Source of the DNA: Lachnospiraceae bacterium
GTDB taxonomy: Bacteria > Bacillota > Clostridia > Lachnospirales > Lachnospiraceae
Reading direction: 5' to 3'
Length of the DNA stretch: 40,981 bases
Assembly: GCA_024405115.1 (NCBI GenBank)
Contig: JAKSPD010000014.1
Location: 1-40,981 of the forward strand
Shown: one piece after another, positions 14,357 through 22,816 of the stretch
How the letters are laid out: every line of letters starts with the position of its first letter
Position numbering within the stretch: the stretch's first letter is position 1
Translations under genes and position numbers: made by a program
Notes under the pieces: model-generated
Told to the model about the DNA's origin: nothing
Database searches by the model: none
Seen by the model: only the letters and a program-made list of their open reading frames with translations

Positions 14357-15538
14357 ATGGACAAGATTCTGAAAATAGGTGTTTTCGGAGTATTCAGGGG
14401 AGCGGATTACTGCCGTGAACTTCAGAAAATACCCAATGCTAAAGTAGTGGCTATATGTGATAACAATCAGGCCATGATAGATAACTGCATGAAGTACGTT
14501 GATCCCGATGTCAGGATTTTTAACGATTATGACGAAATGCTTGATTTCGATATTGATGCAGTTATTTTATGCAACACCTTCGATAAACATACACCTGCTT
14601 CAATAAAGGCATTCAAAAAGGGAAAGGCCGTTCTCACGGAGACAACACCCTGCGCCACCCTCAAGGAGTGCGTTGAACTGGTAGAGGCAGCTGAAAAGTA
14701 CAATGCAGTTTACGCCCTTGCAGAAAACTATCCTTATATCCGCGGAAATAAGGAAATGAGAAGGGTATACCAGACCGGCATCCTTGGAAACGTATCATTT
14801 GCAGAGGGCGAATATGTTCATCCGATGGATCCCAAGCTTGCTGTAAAGTATCAGCCAACCCCCCACCACTGGAGAAGCTATCTTCCGTGCACATACTACT
14901 GCACTCATGCACTTTCACCGTTGATGTTCATGACGGACCACATGCCCAAAAAAGTAATGGGTAAGCAGGCCCTCAATGAGGACGGAGATGTAATGGGAGG
15001 ACTTATGCTTGTTGAAACAGACAGAAAAGCACTTTTCCGCATCTTCGGTTCAGCACATTTCGGATGCATGGAAAACTGGTACCGTCTTGGCTGTGACAGG
15101 GGAGAAGTGGAGAATGTACGTGGATCAAACGACATGGTACGTCTTGTGCTTAATCCGTGGCAGAGAGTTCCCGGAACAGAAAATATGGGTGACGAGAACA
15201 TGTACTATCCCGAGACAACAGAAGTTGACATGATTGCAACAAACTCCGGAAAGCGTACGGATGACCACGGTCACTGGGGCGGAGACCAGTGGATGATCAG
15301 GACTTTCGTAGATGACGTGCTTGAAGGCAGGACACCTTACATGAACGTTTACCGTGCAGCCGCACTTTCAGCCGTGGGCATCATAGGCTGGTACTCAATA
15401 CTTGACGGAAGCACCTGGATGGATATCCCGGATTTCACAAAGAAGGAAGACAGGGACAAGGTAAGGGACGATGACAGGAACCCGTTCCCCGATAAGGATC
15501 TTAACACTTCATTACCCAGTGTTTATCATCAGGACTGA
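14357..15538 (+). CDS. Gfo/Idh/MocA-family oxidoreductase (atypical active site)
   Basis: A 393-residue NAD(P)-dependent dehydrogenase-like protein. The N-terminal Rossmann fold starts LKIGVFGVFRGADYC, lacking the usual GxGxxG spacing, and has VVAICDNN as strand two. The family EKP motif is replaced by TETTPC, so the conserved active-site lysine is missing. The C-terminal alpha/beta domain carries histidine-rich segments (TPHHWRSY, DDHGHWGGDQW). It heads the locus with the binding protein 32 bp downstream, so a role in oxidising or epimerising the imported sugar or polyol is likely. The altered motif leaves the reaction uncertain. Ribosome site CAGGAGGCG. Confidence 0.82.
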   Translation: MDKILKIGVFGVFRGADYCRELQKIPNAKVVAICDNNQAMIDNCMKYVDPDVRIFNDYDEMLDFDIDAVILCNTFDKHTPASIKAFKKGKAVLTETTPCATLKECVELVEAAEKYNAVYALAENYPYIRGNKEMRRVYQTGILGNVSFAEGEYVHPMDPKLAVKYQPTPHHWRSYLPCTYYCTHALSPLMFMTDHMPKKVMGKQALNEDGDVMGGLMLVETDRKALFRIFGSAHFGCMENWYRLGCDRGEVENVRGSNDMVRLVLNPWQRVPGTENMGDENMYYPETTEVDMIATNSGKRTDDHGHWGGDQWMIRTFVDDVLEGRTPYMNVYRAAALSAVGIIGWYSILDGSTWMDIPDFTKKEDRDKVRDDDRNPFPDKDLNTSLPSVYHQD

Positions 15539-15570
15539 TGAAAACAATATATTAAATAAGGAGGAAACAA

Positions 15571-16914
15571 ATGAAAAAATTATTGGCAGTTCTGCTTTCA
15601 GCAGCAATGATCCTCGGACTTGCAGCATGTGCAAGCCAGCCGGCAGCTCCCGCAGCAACAGAGGCAGCTACAACTGCAGCAGCAACAGAGGCACCCGCAG
15701 CAGAAGCAGAGAAAGTAACACTTGAACTTTACTGCGTAAAGACAGAGAATCTTGAGGCTTGGCAGGAACTTGAGAGAAGATTTGAAGCTCTTTATCCCAA
15801 TGTTGATATTGAGCTCATCACACTTGAGTTCTCATCAGGAAGCTCAGAGTTCATCACAGCTCGTATCGCAGCTGATGACCTTCCCGATGTTCTTCAGGTT
15901 TCACAGGGTGGTGTAACATCACAGCTTCTCGATGCAGGTAAGATCGAGGACCTTAAGCGCTTCAAGGCAGCTGACAGCATTCCCCAGGTATATAAGGATC
16001 TTCTTACATATTCAGACGGAACACTCTTCGGCCTTGCACAGGGAGCTGCTTTCGCAACAATGTACTACAACATGGACATCCTTGAGAAGGCCGGTTGGAC
16101 AACAATCCCCACAAACTGGGATGAACTTATCCAGTGCTGCAAGGACGTTAAGGAAAAGACAGATGCTGCTCCCATCGTTACATCAGGACAGCACGGAACA
16201 CTTCTTTACTTCACTCCCGAGCTTATAGCTGCACACGTATGCGGACTTGGCCAGAATGAATATGAGGAGCAGTTCAGGGCAGGTAAGTTTGACTGGACAG
16301 CATATCCTGAAATCGAACAGAGACTTGAGGAAATCCAGCCCTACTTCATCACAGGCGCAGCTTCAATGGTAGAAGATGACATCGCTACAATGATGGCTGA
16401 CGGCGCAGCAGCTATGGCACTTGCAGGAAACTGGACAGCAGCTTCCGTATGTGATGCAACAGCTGAGGCAGCTGGTGGAATGGATAAGGTTAAGGCATCA
16501 CTTCCTCCGTTCAACAAGGCCGGTGAGGCAACTTGGGCTTCAGTAGCACCTGAGGATGGATTTGGTATCACCAAGGATGCAAAGAGATCACCTGCTGAGC
16601 AGGAAGCTCTTGAGACATTCTATGAGTGGTTATATCTTCCTGAGAACTTCCGCTGCATCCAGAACTCTTCAGGATCAGTTCCGGTTCTTACAACATTCAC
16701 TGATGATCAGATCGTTCTTCCCGAGCCCATCGTTCCGGTTGTAGCACCCATGAACGCAGCTCCTTCAATCCTTATGGGATTCAACATCTGGACAACAGAG
16801 TACAACGATGCTGCTAAGACAGTTCTTCTTGACTGGATCTCAGGCAATGCAACAGCTAAGCAGGTTGTTGACACAATGTGGGAAGCAGAGCAGAAGTACC
16901 CCAAGAACAAGTAA
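15571..16914 (+). CDS. ABC sugar-importer solute-binding lipoprotein
   Basis: A 447-residue family-1 extracellular binding protein. It has a lipoprotein signal peptide with lipobox LAAC (Cys20) and a Thr/Ala/Glu-rich tether to about residue 45. The two-lobed binding domain includes WQELERRFEALYPNVDIELI, ADDLPDVLQV and MADGAAAMALAGNW, the last a hallmark of sugar-binding proteins. It should sit on the outer membrane face and pass its sugar to the two permeases encoded next. Codon choice is more biased (GCA, ACA, CTT) than in most neighbours, consistent with high expression. No ATP-binding subunit lies in the window, so a shared MsmK/UgpC-type ATPase elsewhere is expected. Confidence 0.92.
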   Translation: MKKLLAVLLSAAMILGLAACASQPAAPAATEAATTAAATEAPAAEAEKVTLELYCVKTENLEAWQELERRFEALYPNVDIELITLEFSSGSSEFITARIAADDLPDVLQVSQGGVTSQLLDAGKIEDLKRFKAADSIPQVYKDLLTYSDGTLFGLAQGAAFATMYYNMDILEKAGWTTIPTNWDELIQCCKDVKEKTDAAPIVTSGQHGTLLYFTPELIAAHVCGLGQNEYEEQFRAGKFDWTAYPEIEQRLEEIQPYFITGAASMVEDDIATMMADGAAAMALAGNWTAASVCDATAEAAGGMDKVKASLPPFNKAGEATWASVAPEDGFGITKDAKRSPAEQEALETFYEWLYLPENFRCIQNSSGSVPVLTTFTDDQIVLPEPIVPVVAPMNAAPSILMGFNIWTTEYNDAAKTVLLDWISGNATAKQVVDTMWEAEQKYPKNK

Positions 16915-16933
16915 TTTAAATGATTTTTTCAAT

Positions 16934-16961
16934 CCTTTCCGGGGAATCATCCCCGGAAGGG
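16934..16961 (+). other. Intercistronic hairpin after the binding-protein gene
   Basis: A 12-bp stem with one wobble, CCTTTCCGGGGA (16934-16945) with TCCCCGGAAGGG (16950-16961), over a 4-nt loop. It is followed by only a short T-rich stretch. Placed between binding protein and permease, it probably protects the upstream RNA or partly terminates, making more binding protein than permease. Confidence 0.7.
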
Positions 16962-16985
16962 AATTTTGTGGGAAGGAGGGATATC

Positions 16986-17894
16986 ATGAACAGAAAAAAA
17001 CTGGTAGGTCTTGAACGAACGCATACCAGAACATGTCGTATTATGCTGATTCCGGCATTTATACTCTGTTTCGCTTTTGTAATTATCCCGCTTATTGACG
17101 TTGTACGATACAGCTTTACTGACTGGGACGGAATCCAGCCACAAATGGCCTTTGTGGGTTTTGAGAATTACAGAAATCTTCCGCAGATGGAAGGTTTTAA
17201 AGACATGCTGGTGGCAACGTTCACATTTGCCATAGGAATGACGGTGATCACAATCCTGGTTTCCTTCATTACTGCACTTGCACTTGATAAGAAAGGACGC
17301 GGAAGAATGCCCAGAAACCTTGTAAGGGCACTCTGGTTCATTCCGTCACTCCTTTCAGGAACGGTTGTGGGTATCCTGTGGCACATAATGTATAACTATC
17401 ACAATGGTGTAGTAAACACTGTTCTTAAGACCGTGGGACTTAAGTCAGTCAACTGGCTTGAGACATATGTTGTTACAAACATTGCAATAATAGTAGCTGC
17501 AGCCTGGGTGCAGATTGGTATGTGTATCATCATATTCATGGCAGGACTGCAGGGAATTTCAGCTGATATTTATGAAGCTGCCACCATTGACGGCGCTACG
17601 GACCGTCAGCAGTTATGGAGCATTACGGTTCCCATGATGGCACCTTCAATCACAATAAACGTTATCACCACCACGATAGGCGCCTTTAAGGCCTATGAAC
17701 TTCCATATTTCATTTCAAAAGGAATGCCGGGTTACACCACGCTTCTGCTTACTGGAAGAATTTCCTTCTATGCATTTAAGGCAGGAAAGTACGGATACGG
17801 TTCAGCCCTGGCAGTCATCCTTGTGCTTATCATTGCGCTGTTCTCACTTCTTGAACTGCTTATATTACGCAAGAGGGAGGATATTTACGGATGA
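16986..17894 (+). CDS. ABC sugar-importer permease, MalF/UgpA type
   Basis: A 302-residue inner-membrane permease with six predicted TM helices. The signature EAA loop is present near the C-terminus: YEAATIDGATDRQQLWSITV then PMMAPS. It dimerises with the following permease and couples to an ATPase through this loop. ATG 16986 follows GGAAGGAGGG; the frame is open upstream to 16920, but that part covers the hairpin. The last 4 bp overlap the next start (ATGA). Confidence 0.92.
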   Translation: MNRKKLVGLERTHTRTCRIMLIPAFILCFAFVIIPLIDVVRYSFTDWDGIQPQMAFVGFENYRNLPQMEGFKDMLVATFTFAIGMTVITILVSFITALALDKKGRGRMPRNLVRALWFIPSLLSGTVVGILWHIMYNYHNGVVNTVLKTVGLKSVNWLETYVVTNIAIIVAAAWVQIGMCIIIFMAGLQGISADIYEAATIDGATDRQQLWSITVPMMAPSITINVITTTIGAFKAYELPYFISKGMPGYTTLLLTGRISFYAFKAGKYGYGSALAVILVLIIALFSLLELLILRKREDIYG

Positions 17895-18730
17895 ACGAGA
17901 AAAAGAAAGTAACACCGGCAGTGATAATAGAAGAGTTCATCCTCTTCATATTTACGATAGTTATCCTTTCTCCCGTACTTTACATGCTTTTGGGAGCATT
18001 TAAGAAGAGATCGGATATCGTAAAGCACCCCTTCCAGCTTACGAAGGAAATGTTCATACTTGAAAACTTCCCGAAAGCTGTCAAGAACATGAACTTCTGG
18101 AAGGCACTGACATATACGGCAATAATTACAGTAGTATCACTTCTTATCGTTATTATAGTATCCTCAATTGCAGGATTTGCAATTGCAAGGGCAAAGGGCA
18201 GACTGTTTTCAGCTTTCTATGGAGCCACGGTATCAATCATGGTAATTCCCTTCATAAGCTGTCTCATCCCGTGTATTGCCCAGGCAACAAGGCTGAATAT
18301 TTACAATACCCTGTGGGGATGTATCGCATACGAGGCGGCGTGGAACATACCGATGGCCGTTTTCCTGTATACAGGCTTCATGCGGGCACTCCCCGGAGAA
18401 CTTCAGGATGCGGCTTATATTGACGGCTGTTCGACATTCAAGGTCTACTCGACCGTGTTCCTTCCGCTTCTGGCACCTGTTACCGCTACCACTGCCATCC
18501 GCTGCGGAGTTGGAATGTGGAATGACTACATCCTTGCAAAGTGTATGCTGAACCATGTCAAGTATCCGACACTGATGGTTGCTATTTATGCATTCTTCGG
18601 AGACAGGGTAAATGAGTACGGGCTTGCGTTTGCCGGCATCATCCTGGCATCGCTTCCCATGATAATCATATACATCGCACTGCAGAAATACTTCATCAAG
18701 GGTATTGTTGCGGGAGCTGTAAAAGGCTGA
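17891..18730 (+). CDS. ABC sugar-importer permease, MalG/AraQ type
   Basis: A 279-residue second permease with six predicted TM helices and the EAA loop LQDAAYIDGCSTFKVYSTVF. The C-terminus LQKYFIKGIVAGAVKG is typical of this subfamily. It partners the 16986 gene product in the import channel. It overlaps that gene by 4 bp, indicating coupled 1:1 synthesis. Confidence 0.92.
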   Translation: MNEKKKVTPAVIIEEFILFIFTIVILSPVLYMLLGAFKKRSDIVKHPFQLTKEMFILENFPKAVKNMNFWKALTYTAIITVVSLLIVIIVSSIAGFAIARAKGRLFSAFYGATVSIMVIPFISCLIPCIAQATRLNIYNTLWGCIAYEAAWNIPMAVFLYTGFMRALPGELQDAAYIDGCSTFKVYSTVFLPLLAPVTATTAIRCGVGMWNDYILAKCMLNHVKYPTLMVAIYAFFGDRVNEYGLAFAGIILASLPMIIIYIALQKYFIKGIVAGAVKG

Positions 18731-18750
18731 TATCAGAAAGGAGTTTCATT

Positions 18751-19812
18751 ATGAGCAAGGAGTACAAAATTGGTGTTATAGGACTTGGAATGGGCATAAA
18801 CATGCTGCCTGTAAATGCAAGCCCGATCCCTATGAAGGTCACTGCAATCTGTGACATAAATATGGATAAGTTAAAGGCTGTTCAGGCTGAACATCCGGAA
18901 ATCGAGTTCATCACATCAGATTATAAAGAGCTGTGTGCAAGGGAAGACCTTGACATAATCGGTGTATTCTCTCCCGATGCCCTTCATTTTGACCACTGTA
19001 AGGCTGCCCTTCTTAATTCAAAACACGTTATCTGCACAAAGCCTCTTGTAACAAAACTTGAGGATGCAAAGGAGCTCTGCCGTCTTACTGATGAAAAGGG
19101 AGTAAAGTTCCTTGTTGGACAGACAATGAGATATGAGCCGCAGTTCTCAGCAGTAAAGAGAATGTATGATGACGGTGAGCTCGGAGATCCGATCTTCGCA
19201 GAGGCACATTACGTTCATGACATGCGTCCTGTATTTGAAGCTACTCCCTGGAGAGTTGAAATGCCTCAGGACCTCATGTTTGGCGGCACATGCCATCCCG
19301 TTGACGTTCTCCGCTGGTTCTTCGGAGATGTTGAAGAAGTTCACTGCCTTGGAAACAACGCAGACATCTACGAGTCACCTAAGGGTACCCATATCACCAT
19401 CCCGAACAACTTCCTTCTCAATGTAAGGTTCAAGAACGGAGTTATCTCCAGAGTACTTGGTGCATACGGACTTATCGAGCCCCCGATGCCCATGATGGGA
19501 GTTAAGATTTTCGGAACAAAGGGATCTGCAAGCGGAGAATTCTCAGATTTCCTTGGCGGAAAAGTAGAAGCGGTGTATGATAAGTATGAGATAAAGAGCC
19601 CGTTCACGGCACTTTATCCGCCGGAGAAACAGGGAGCTTTCGGACATGGTACTACAGTACTTCGTTATCTGGAGCACTTTGCAGACTGTCTTGAAAACGA
19701 CAAGACACCTGTTCCTGACGTTAAGGAAGGAGCAAAGTCAGTGGCTGTATGCTGTGCAGCATATGAGTCAATAATGTCAGGCAAAGTAGAAAAAGTATTT
19801 AACGAGTTCTGA
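18751..19812 (+). CDS. Gfo/Idh/MocA-family oxidoreductase
   Basis: A 353-residue dehydrogenase with the family Rossmann start IGVIGLGMGINMLPV, AICDINMDKL as strand two, and the active-site motif ICTKPLVTKLEDA. That motif keeps the lysine missing from the 14357 paralogue. The C-terminal domain has GGTCHPVDVLRWFFGDVEEV, with the conserved H-x2-D-x2 spacing of this family. It likely acts on the imported sugar, inositol or sugar acid in the cytoplasm. AAAGGAG precedes the ATG, 20 bp after the permease. It is the last gene before a terminator. Confidence 0.9.
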   Translation: MSKEYKIGVIGLGMGINMLPVNASPIPMKVTAICDINMDKLKAVQAEHPEIEFITSDYKELCAREDLDIIGVFSPDALHFDHCKAALLNSKHVICTKPLVTKLEDAKELCRLTDEKGVKFLVGQTMRYEPQFSAVKRMYDDGELGDPIFAEAHYVHDMRPVFEATPWRVEMPQDLMFGGTCHPVDVLRWFFGDVEEVHCLGNNADIYESPKGTHITIPNNFLLNVRFKNGVISRVLGAYGLIEPPMPMMGVKIFGTKGSASGEFSDFLGGKVEAVYDKYEIKSPFTALYPPEKQGAFGHGTTVLRYLEHFADCLENDKTPVPDVKEGAKSVAVCCAAYESIMSGKVEKVFNEF

Positions 19813-19827
19813 TAGATTTATCAGCAC

Positions 19828-19863
19828 GGCTGCCCGGGTAATATATCCAGGCAGCCTCTTTTT
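19828..19863 (+). terminator. Rho-independent terminator after the uptake operon
   Basis: GGCTGCC (19828-19834) pairs with GGCAGCC (19850-19856), with inner G-C pairs possible. It is followed by TCTTTTTTG. The T tract runs to within about 5 nt of the histidine-kinase start, so that gene is probably read by partial readthrough. Confidence 0.75.
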
Positions 19864-19868
19864 TGAAA

Positions 19869-21644
19869 ATGGCAGGAAATCATCTGTTAAAAAACAGAAG
19901 CATCAGGGAAAAACTTATTATTGCATGCATCATCATTACCATGGTTCCACTGATAATACTGGAGCTTGTTTTTGCGGTGCAGGCAAAAAATACTGCATTT
20001 GAGCGTGAGTTAAAGGACGCTGAAAGCATCTCGGAAAGGCTGATCTATAACTTTGTGAATGAGATGGAAAAGGCGGAGCTCGTTGTCGACACCTTTGCTG
20101 ACTCGACGGCGCTGAGGAATTTCCTTACGGGAAGCTTTTCCGCCAGTGCGGAAGCACGTGACTATTACAGGCAGAACATTTATCCGATGGTCTCTCCGCA
20201 CAACAGCATAGGCAGCGGGACAAGAATAAAAATCTATCACAATTTCGAATCCAAGGATGTAGCACTTGAAATATCGGAAAATCTTGATGATTTCGTGGCC
20301 AGGAATTTTGAGGAGGACCCGTTTAAAAACGGGGAAAGCTTCTGGACAAGCATGGACTGTTATACATTCCATCCTGTCATAAGCTTCTTCATGCCTGTCA
20401 AGAGTTCGGATTACAAAAAGATAGAATATGTTGTTTCAGCACACATAAAGGAAAGTTACCTGTACTCTTATGTGTCCAACGAATCACCTGAAGAACGACT
20501 TATGGTGCTGACGGATAAAAACGGAATCATCCTTACGTCAAACTTAAGAGACATCATAGGCAGCAATTTCTATTCAAAGATAAATGGCATTGACGGCCTG
20601 GAGAGCCATAACGGTATCGTGCAGCTGAATAACCGGTATTATCATGTGGTTTCACAAAAGGCTGATAACATAAATTTCTATATTCTTCTTACGGATGAGC
20701 TTCTTTCAAGGCAGGCAAAGGATTCAATACTTAAAATGCTCATGGTGGGTCTCTGCCTCATGGTGCTTTCCGCATGGCTCATCCTGGTCATCACAAAAAG
20801 AATGACCGCAGGAATGAGCAGGCTTGCCGACAAAATGAGCACGGTCGACCGTGGAATGATTCATACGATGGCTCAGGATATACCTGATGAAGAGAGCCGG
20901 GATGAAGTTGACCAGCTTGACCATGCATTCACTAAAATGATGCACAGAATCGATGACCTGGTAAATACCGTTCAGGATGACCAGAAAAAGCTCAGCGAGG
21001 AAATAATCACAAGGCAGCAGGCGGAACTTCGTTTCCTGCAGCAGCAGATAAATCCCCATTATCTGTTCAATACGCTTGAATCAATCAGGATGAACCTGGT
21101 ATACAAAAATGATTTTGAAAATGCAAACATCATTAAGCTGTTTGCGGAAAGCTTCCGCCGGTACATAGACATGAAAAACGGTTACTCCTCGCTTTATGAA
21201 GAGATGACTTTCATTTCCAAGTACATTCATATCCAGAACTACCGTTTAAATAACAGGATAAAGTATGAATGCAGGGAAGGCGGAACCGCCATGACAGTCC
21301 AGGTTCCGAAGCTTCTTGTTCAGCCTGTAGTGGAGAATGCGGTTATTCATGGAATCGAGAGCAGGGCTGAGGGTGGAAGGATCAGTGTAACCATAAAGCT
21401 GAAGGGGCCAAAACTTTTGATTATTGTCGAAGACGACGGAATGGGTATGGATAATGATACTCTCCAGAAGCTTCGTGAACATATAAAAGGAGACGGCGAG
21501 GAAGGTTCCATAGGTCTCAGGAACGTATATAAGAGGCTTAAGCTTGTATACGGGGAGGAAGCCGGAATAGAAATTGAAAGTACAGAGGGAGTCGGCACAA
21601 AGGTAACCCTTATAATACCGTTACAGACTGAAAGGGCAGAGTGA
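19869..21644 (+). CDS. YesM-family sensor histidine kinase
   Basis: A 591-residue membrane sensor kinase with TM1 (about 16-37), an extracellular Cache-like sensor (about 40-280), TM2 (about 284-305), and HAMP. A His-kinase domain carries QQQINPHYLFNTLESIRMNL with phospho-acceptor His397, followed by an HATPase domain (VVENAVIHGIE, VEDDGMGMD, GSIGLRNVYKRL). This class phosphorylates AraC-type response regulators to induce sugar importers. ATG 19869 has no Shine-Dalgarno site because the terminator T tract lies directly upstream; an in-frame TTG at 19863 is worse. Low translation is expected. Its stop overlaps a possible GTG start of the regulator. Confidence 0.9.
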   Translation: MAGNHLLKNRSIREKLIIACIIITMVPLIILELVFAVQAKNTAFERELKDAESISERLIYNFVNEMEKAELVVDTFADSTALRNFLTGSFSASAEARDYYRQNIYPMVSPHNSIGSGTRIKIYHNFESKDVALEISENLDDFVARNFEEDPFKNGESFWTSMDCYTFHPVISFFMPVKSSDYKKIEYVVSAHIKESYLYSYVSNESPEERLMVLTDKNGIILTSNLRDIIGSNFYSKINGIDGLESHNGIVQLNNRYYHVVSQKADNINFYILLTDELLSRQAKDSILKMLMVGLCLMVLSAWLILVITKRMTAGMSRLADKMSTVDRGMIHTMAQDIPDEESRDEVDQLDHAFTKMMHRIDDLVNTVQDDQKKLSEEIITRQQAELRFLQQQINPHYLFNTLESIRMNLVYKNDFENANIIKLFAESFRRYIDMKNGYSSLYEEMTFISKYIHIQNYRLNNRIKYECREGGTAMTVQVPKLLVQPVVENAVIHGIESRAEGGRISVTIKLKGPKLLIIVEDDGMGMDNDTLQKLREHIKGDGEEGSIGLRNVYKRLKLVYGEEAGIEIESTEGVGTKVTLIIPLQTERAE

Positions 21645-21646
21645 AA

Positions 21647-22402
21647 ATGTACAAGGTTTTGCTTGTTGACGATGATTTAAATATATGTAAGGGCCTCCAG
21701 AGGCTTATTGACTGGAACGAATGCGGATTTGAAGTTGCTGGAATAGCAAAGAACGGCCAGGAAGCCTATACCATGTGCACCCAGGACTCATATGACCTCG
21801 TGGTGACGGACATAAAGATGCCGGTCATGGACGGACTCAGCCTCATAAAGAAACTGCGAAATGACGGCTATCCCGCACAGCTGATAATTGTCAGTGCCTA
21901 TGGTGAGTTTTCCTATGCACAGGAAGCCATTCAGTACGGGGTTGCCTATTACCTGCTGAAGCCGGTGGAGGAAATGGTCCTTGAAGGATACCTGAGCCGT
22001 ATCAAGGAACTGCTTGATGACCATGGTGAGGCGGTAGGCAGTATAAGCAGCATACAGTTTGAGGAGCAGTATAAGCTTTCCTCAAACGGCGTGATACCCG
22101 AAATAAAAAACTTCATAAGAATGCATTATTCTGAGCAGATCTCCATCAACACGCTGGCAGACATGTACAATTTCAGCCCGGTATACCTCGGACGCGTATT
22201 TAAAAGAAATACCGGAAAGACTTTCAACGAGTATCTGAAGAACATAAGGATAAATGCCGCCTGTGAGATTCTGGATTCTTATCCGGATGTGTCAATAAGT
22301 GATCTGGCGGAAAAGGTGGGATATTACGATCTCAACTATTTCTATAAACTTTTTAAACAGGTGACAGGAAGTACGCCAAAAGAGTATAAGACACAGAAAT
22401 GA
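21647..22402 (+). CDS. AraC-type response regulator (YesN family)
   Basis: A 251-residue regulator. The receiver domain has LLVDDD at the N-terminus, phospho-acceptor Asp55 in TDIKMPVMDG, and YYLLKPVEE with the conserved Lys. The C-terminal two-helix AraC DNA-binding domain has ISINTLADMYNFSPVYLGRV then FKRNTGKTFNEYL, plus VSISDLAEKVGYYDLNYFYK. It is cognate to the adjacent kinase and probably activates the uptake operon at 14179-14356. A GTG at 21641 overlapping the kinase stop is an alternative start. AAAGGG precedes both. Confidence 0.92.
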   Translation: MYKVLLVDDDLNICKGLQRLIDWNECGFEVAGIAKNGQEAYTMCTQDSYDLVVTDIKMPVMDGLSLIKKLRNDGYPAQLIIVSAYGEFSYAQEAIQYGVAYYLLKPVEEMVLEGYLSRIKELLDDHGEAVGSISSIQFEEQYKLSSNGVIPEIKNFIRMHYSEQISINTLADMYNFSPVYLGRVFKRNTGKTFNEYLKNIRINAACEILDSYPDVSISDLAEKVGYYDLNYFYKLFKQVTGSTPKEYKTQK

Positions 22403-22409
22403 CAGGAAG

Positions 22410-22436
22410 GACAGCCGTTAAAGTGGCTGTCTTTTT
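22410..22436 (+). terminator. Rho-independent terminator after the two-component genes
   Basis: GACAGCC (22410-22416) pairs with GGCTGTC (22425-22431), followed by TTTTT. Confidence 0.85.
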
Positions 22437-22461
22437 GCTAATACCTTAAAGAGAATTAAAT

Positions 22462-22782
22462 ATGAAAAAGACTCTCAGAAAGATAGCAGTATTCATGCTG
22501 ACAGTTGCAATGGCAGTGAACGGAGTCATGACCGCGTTCGCGGAACAGACATACTCCGACATCTGGAAGGAGGGGGAAGGCGGCGTCTGGTACGCGTACA
22601 ACAAAGGCGGCGAGCAGATCAGCAACGCATGGCTCTGCGACGACGCGGTGACCTCCAACGGGAGGAACGTGTGGTACCTGATGGGCAGGGACGGGAAGAT
22701 GATCTCCGCGGGGCTCGTGCAGGACGGGACCGTAATACTGTTCACAACGGCAGAAGAGCTCAGAAAGGATATATTCGGATAA
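22462..22782 (+). CDS. Short secreted cell-wall-repeat-like protein, probably truncated
   Basis: A 106-residue protein with a clear signal peptide (1-27, ending MTAFA|EQT). One and a half aromatic repeats follow (VWYAYNKGGEQISNAWLCDD and VWYLMGRDGKMISAGLVQDG), like those of Lachnospiraceae surface proteins. The sequence then stops after an unrelated-looking tail, so it is probably a truncated family member. After the signal peptide, the codons switch to strong G/C third positions (GAC, ATC, AAG, GAG, GGG, CTC), unlike the signal-peptide region and neighbouring genes. This suggests imported or recombined DNA. No good ribosome site is seen; AAAGAG is weak. Confidence 0.6.
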   Translation: MKKTLRKIAVFMLTVAMAVNGVMTAFAEQTYSDIWKEGEGGVWYAYNKGGEQISNAWLCDDAVTSNGRNVWYLMGRDGKMISAGLVQDGTVILFTTAEELRKDIFG

Positions 22783-22816
22783 GATTTACACCGGCTGCAG
22801 GGCAGACCTTCCACGC

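Noticed and set aside
16920-16985. Extended N-terminus for the first permease.
   Set aside because: It would translate through the intercistronic hairpin, and ATG 16986 directly follows a strong ribosome site.
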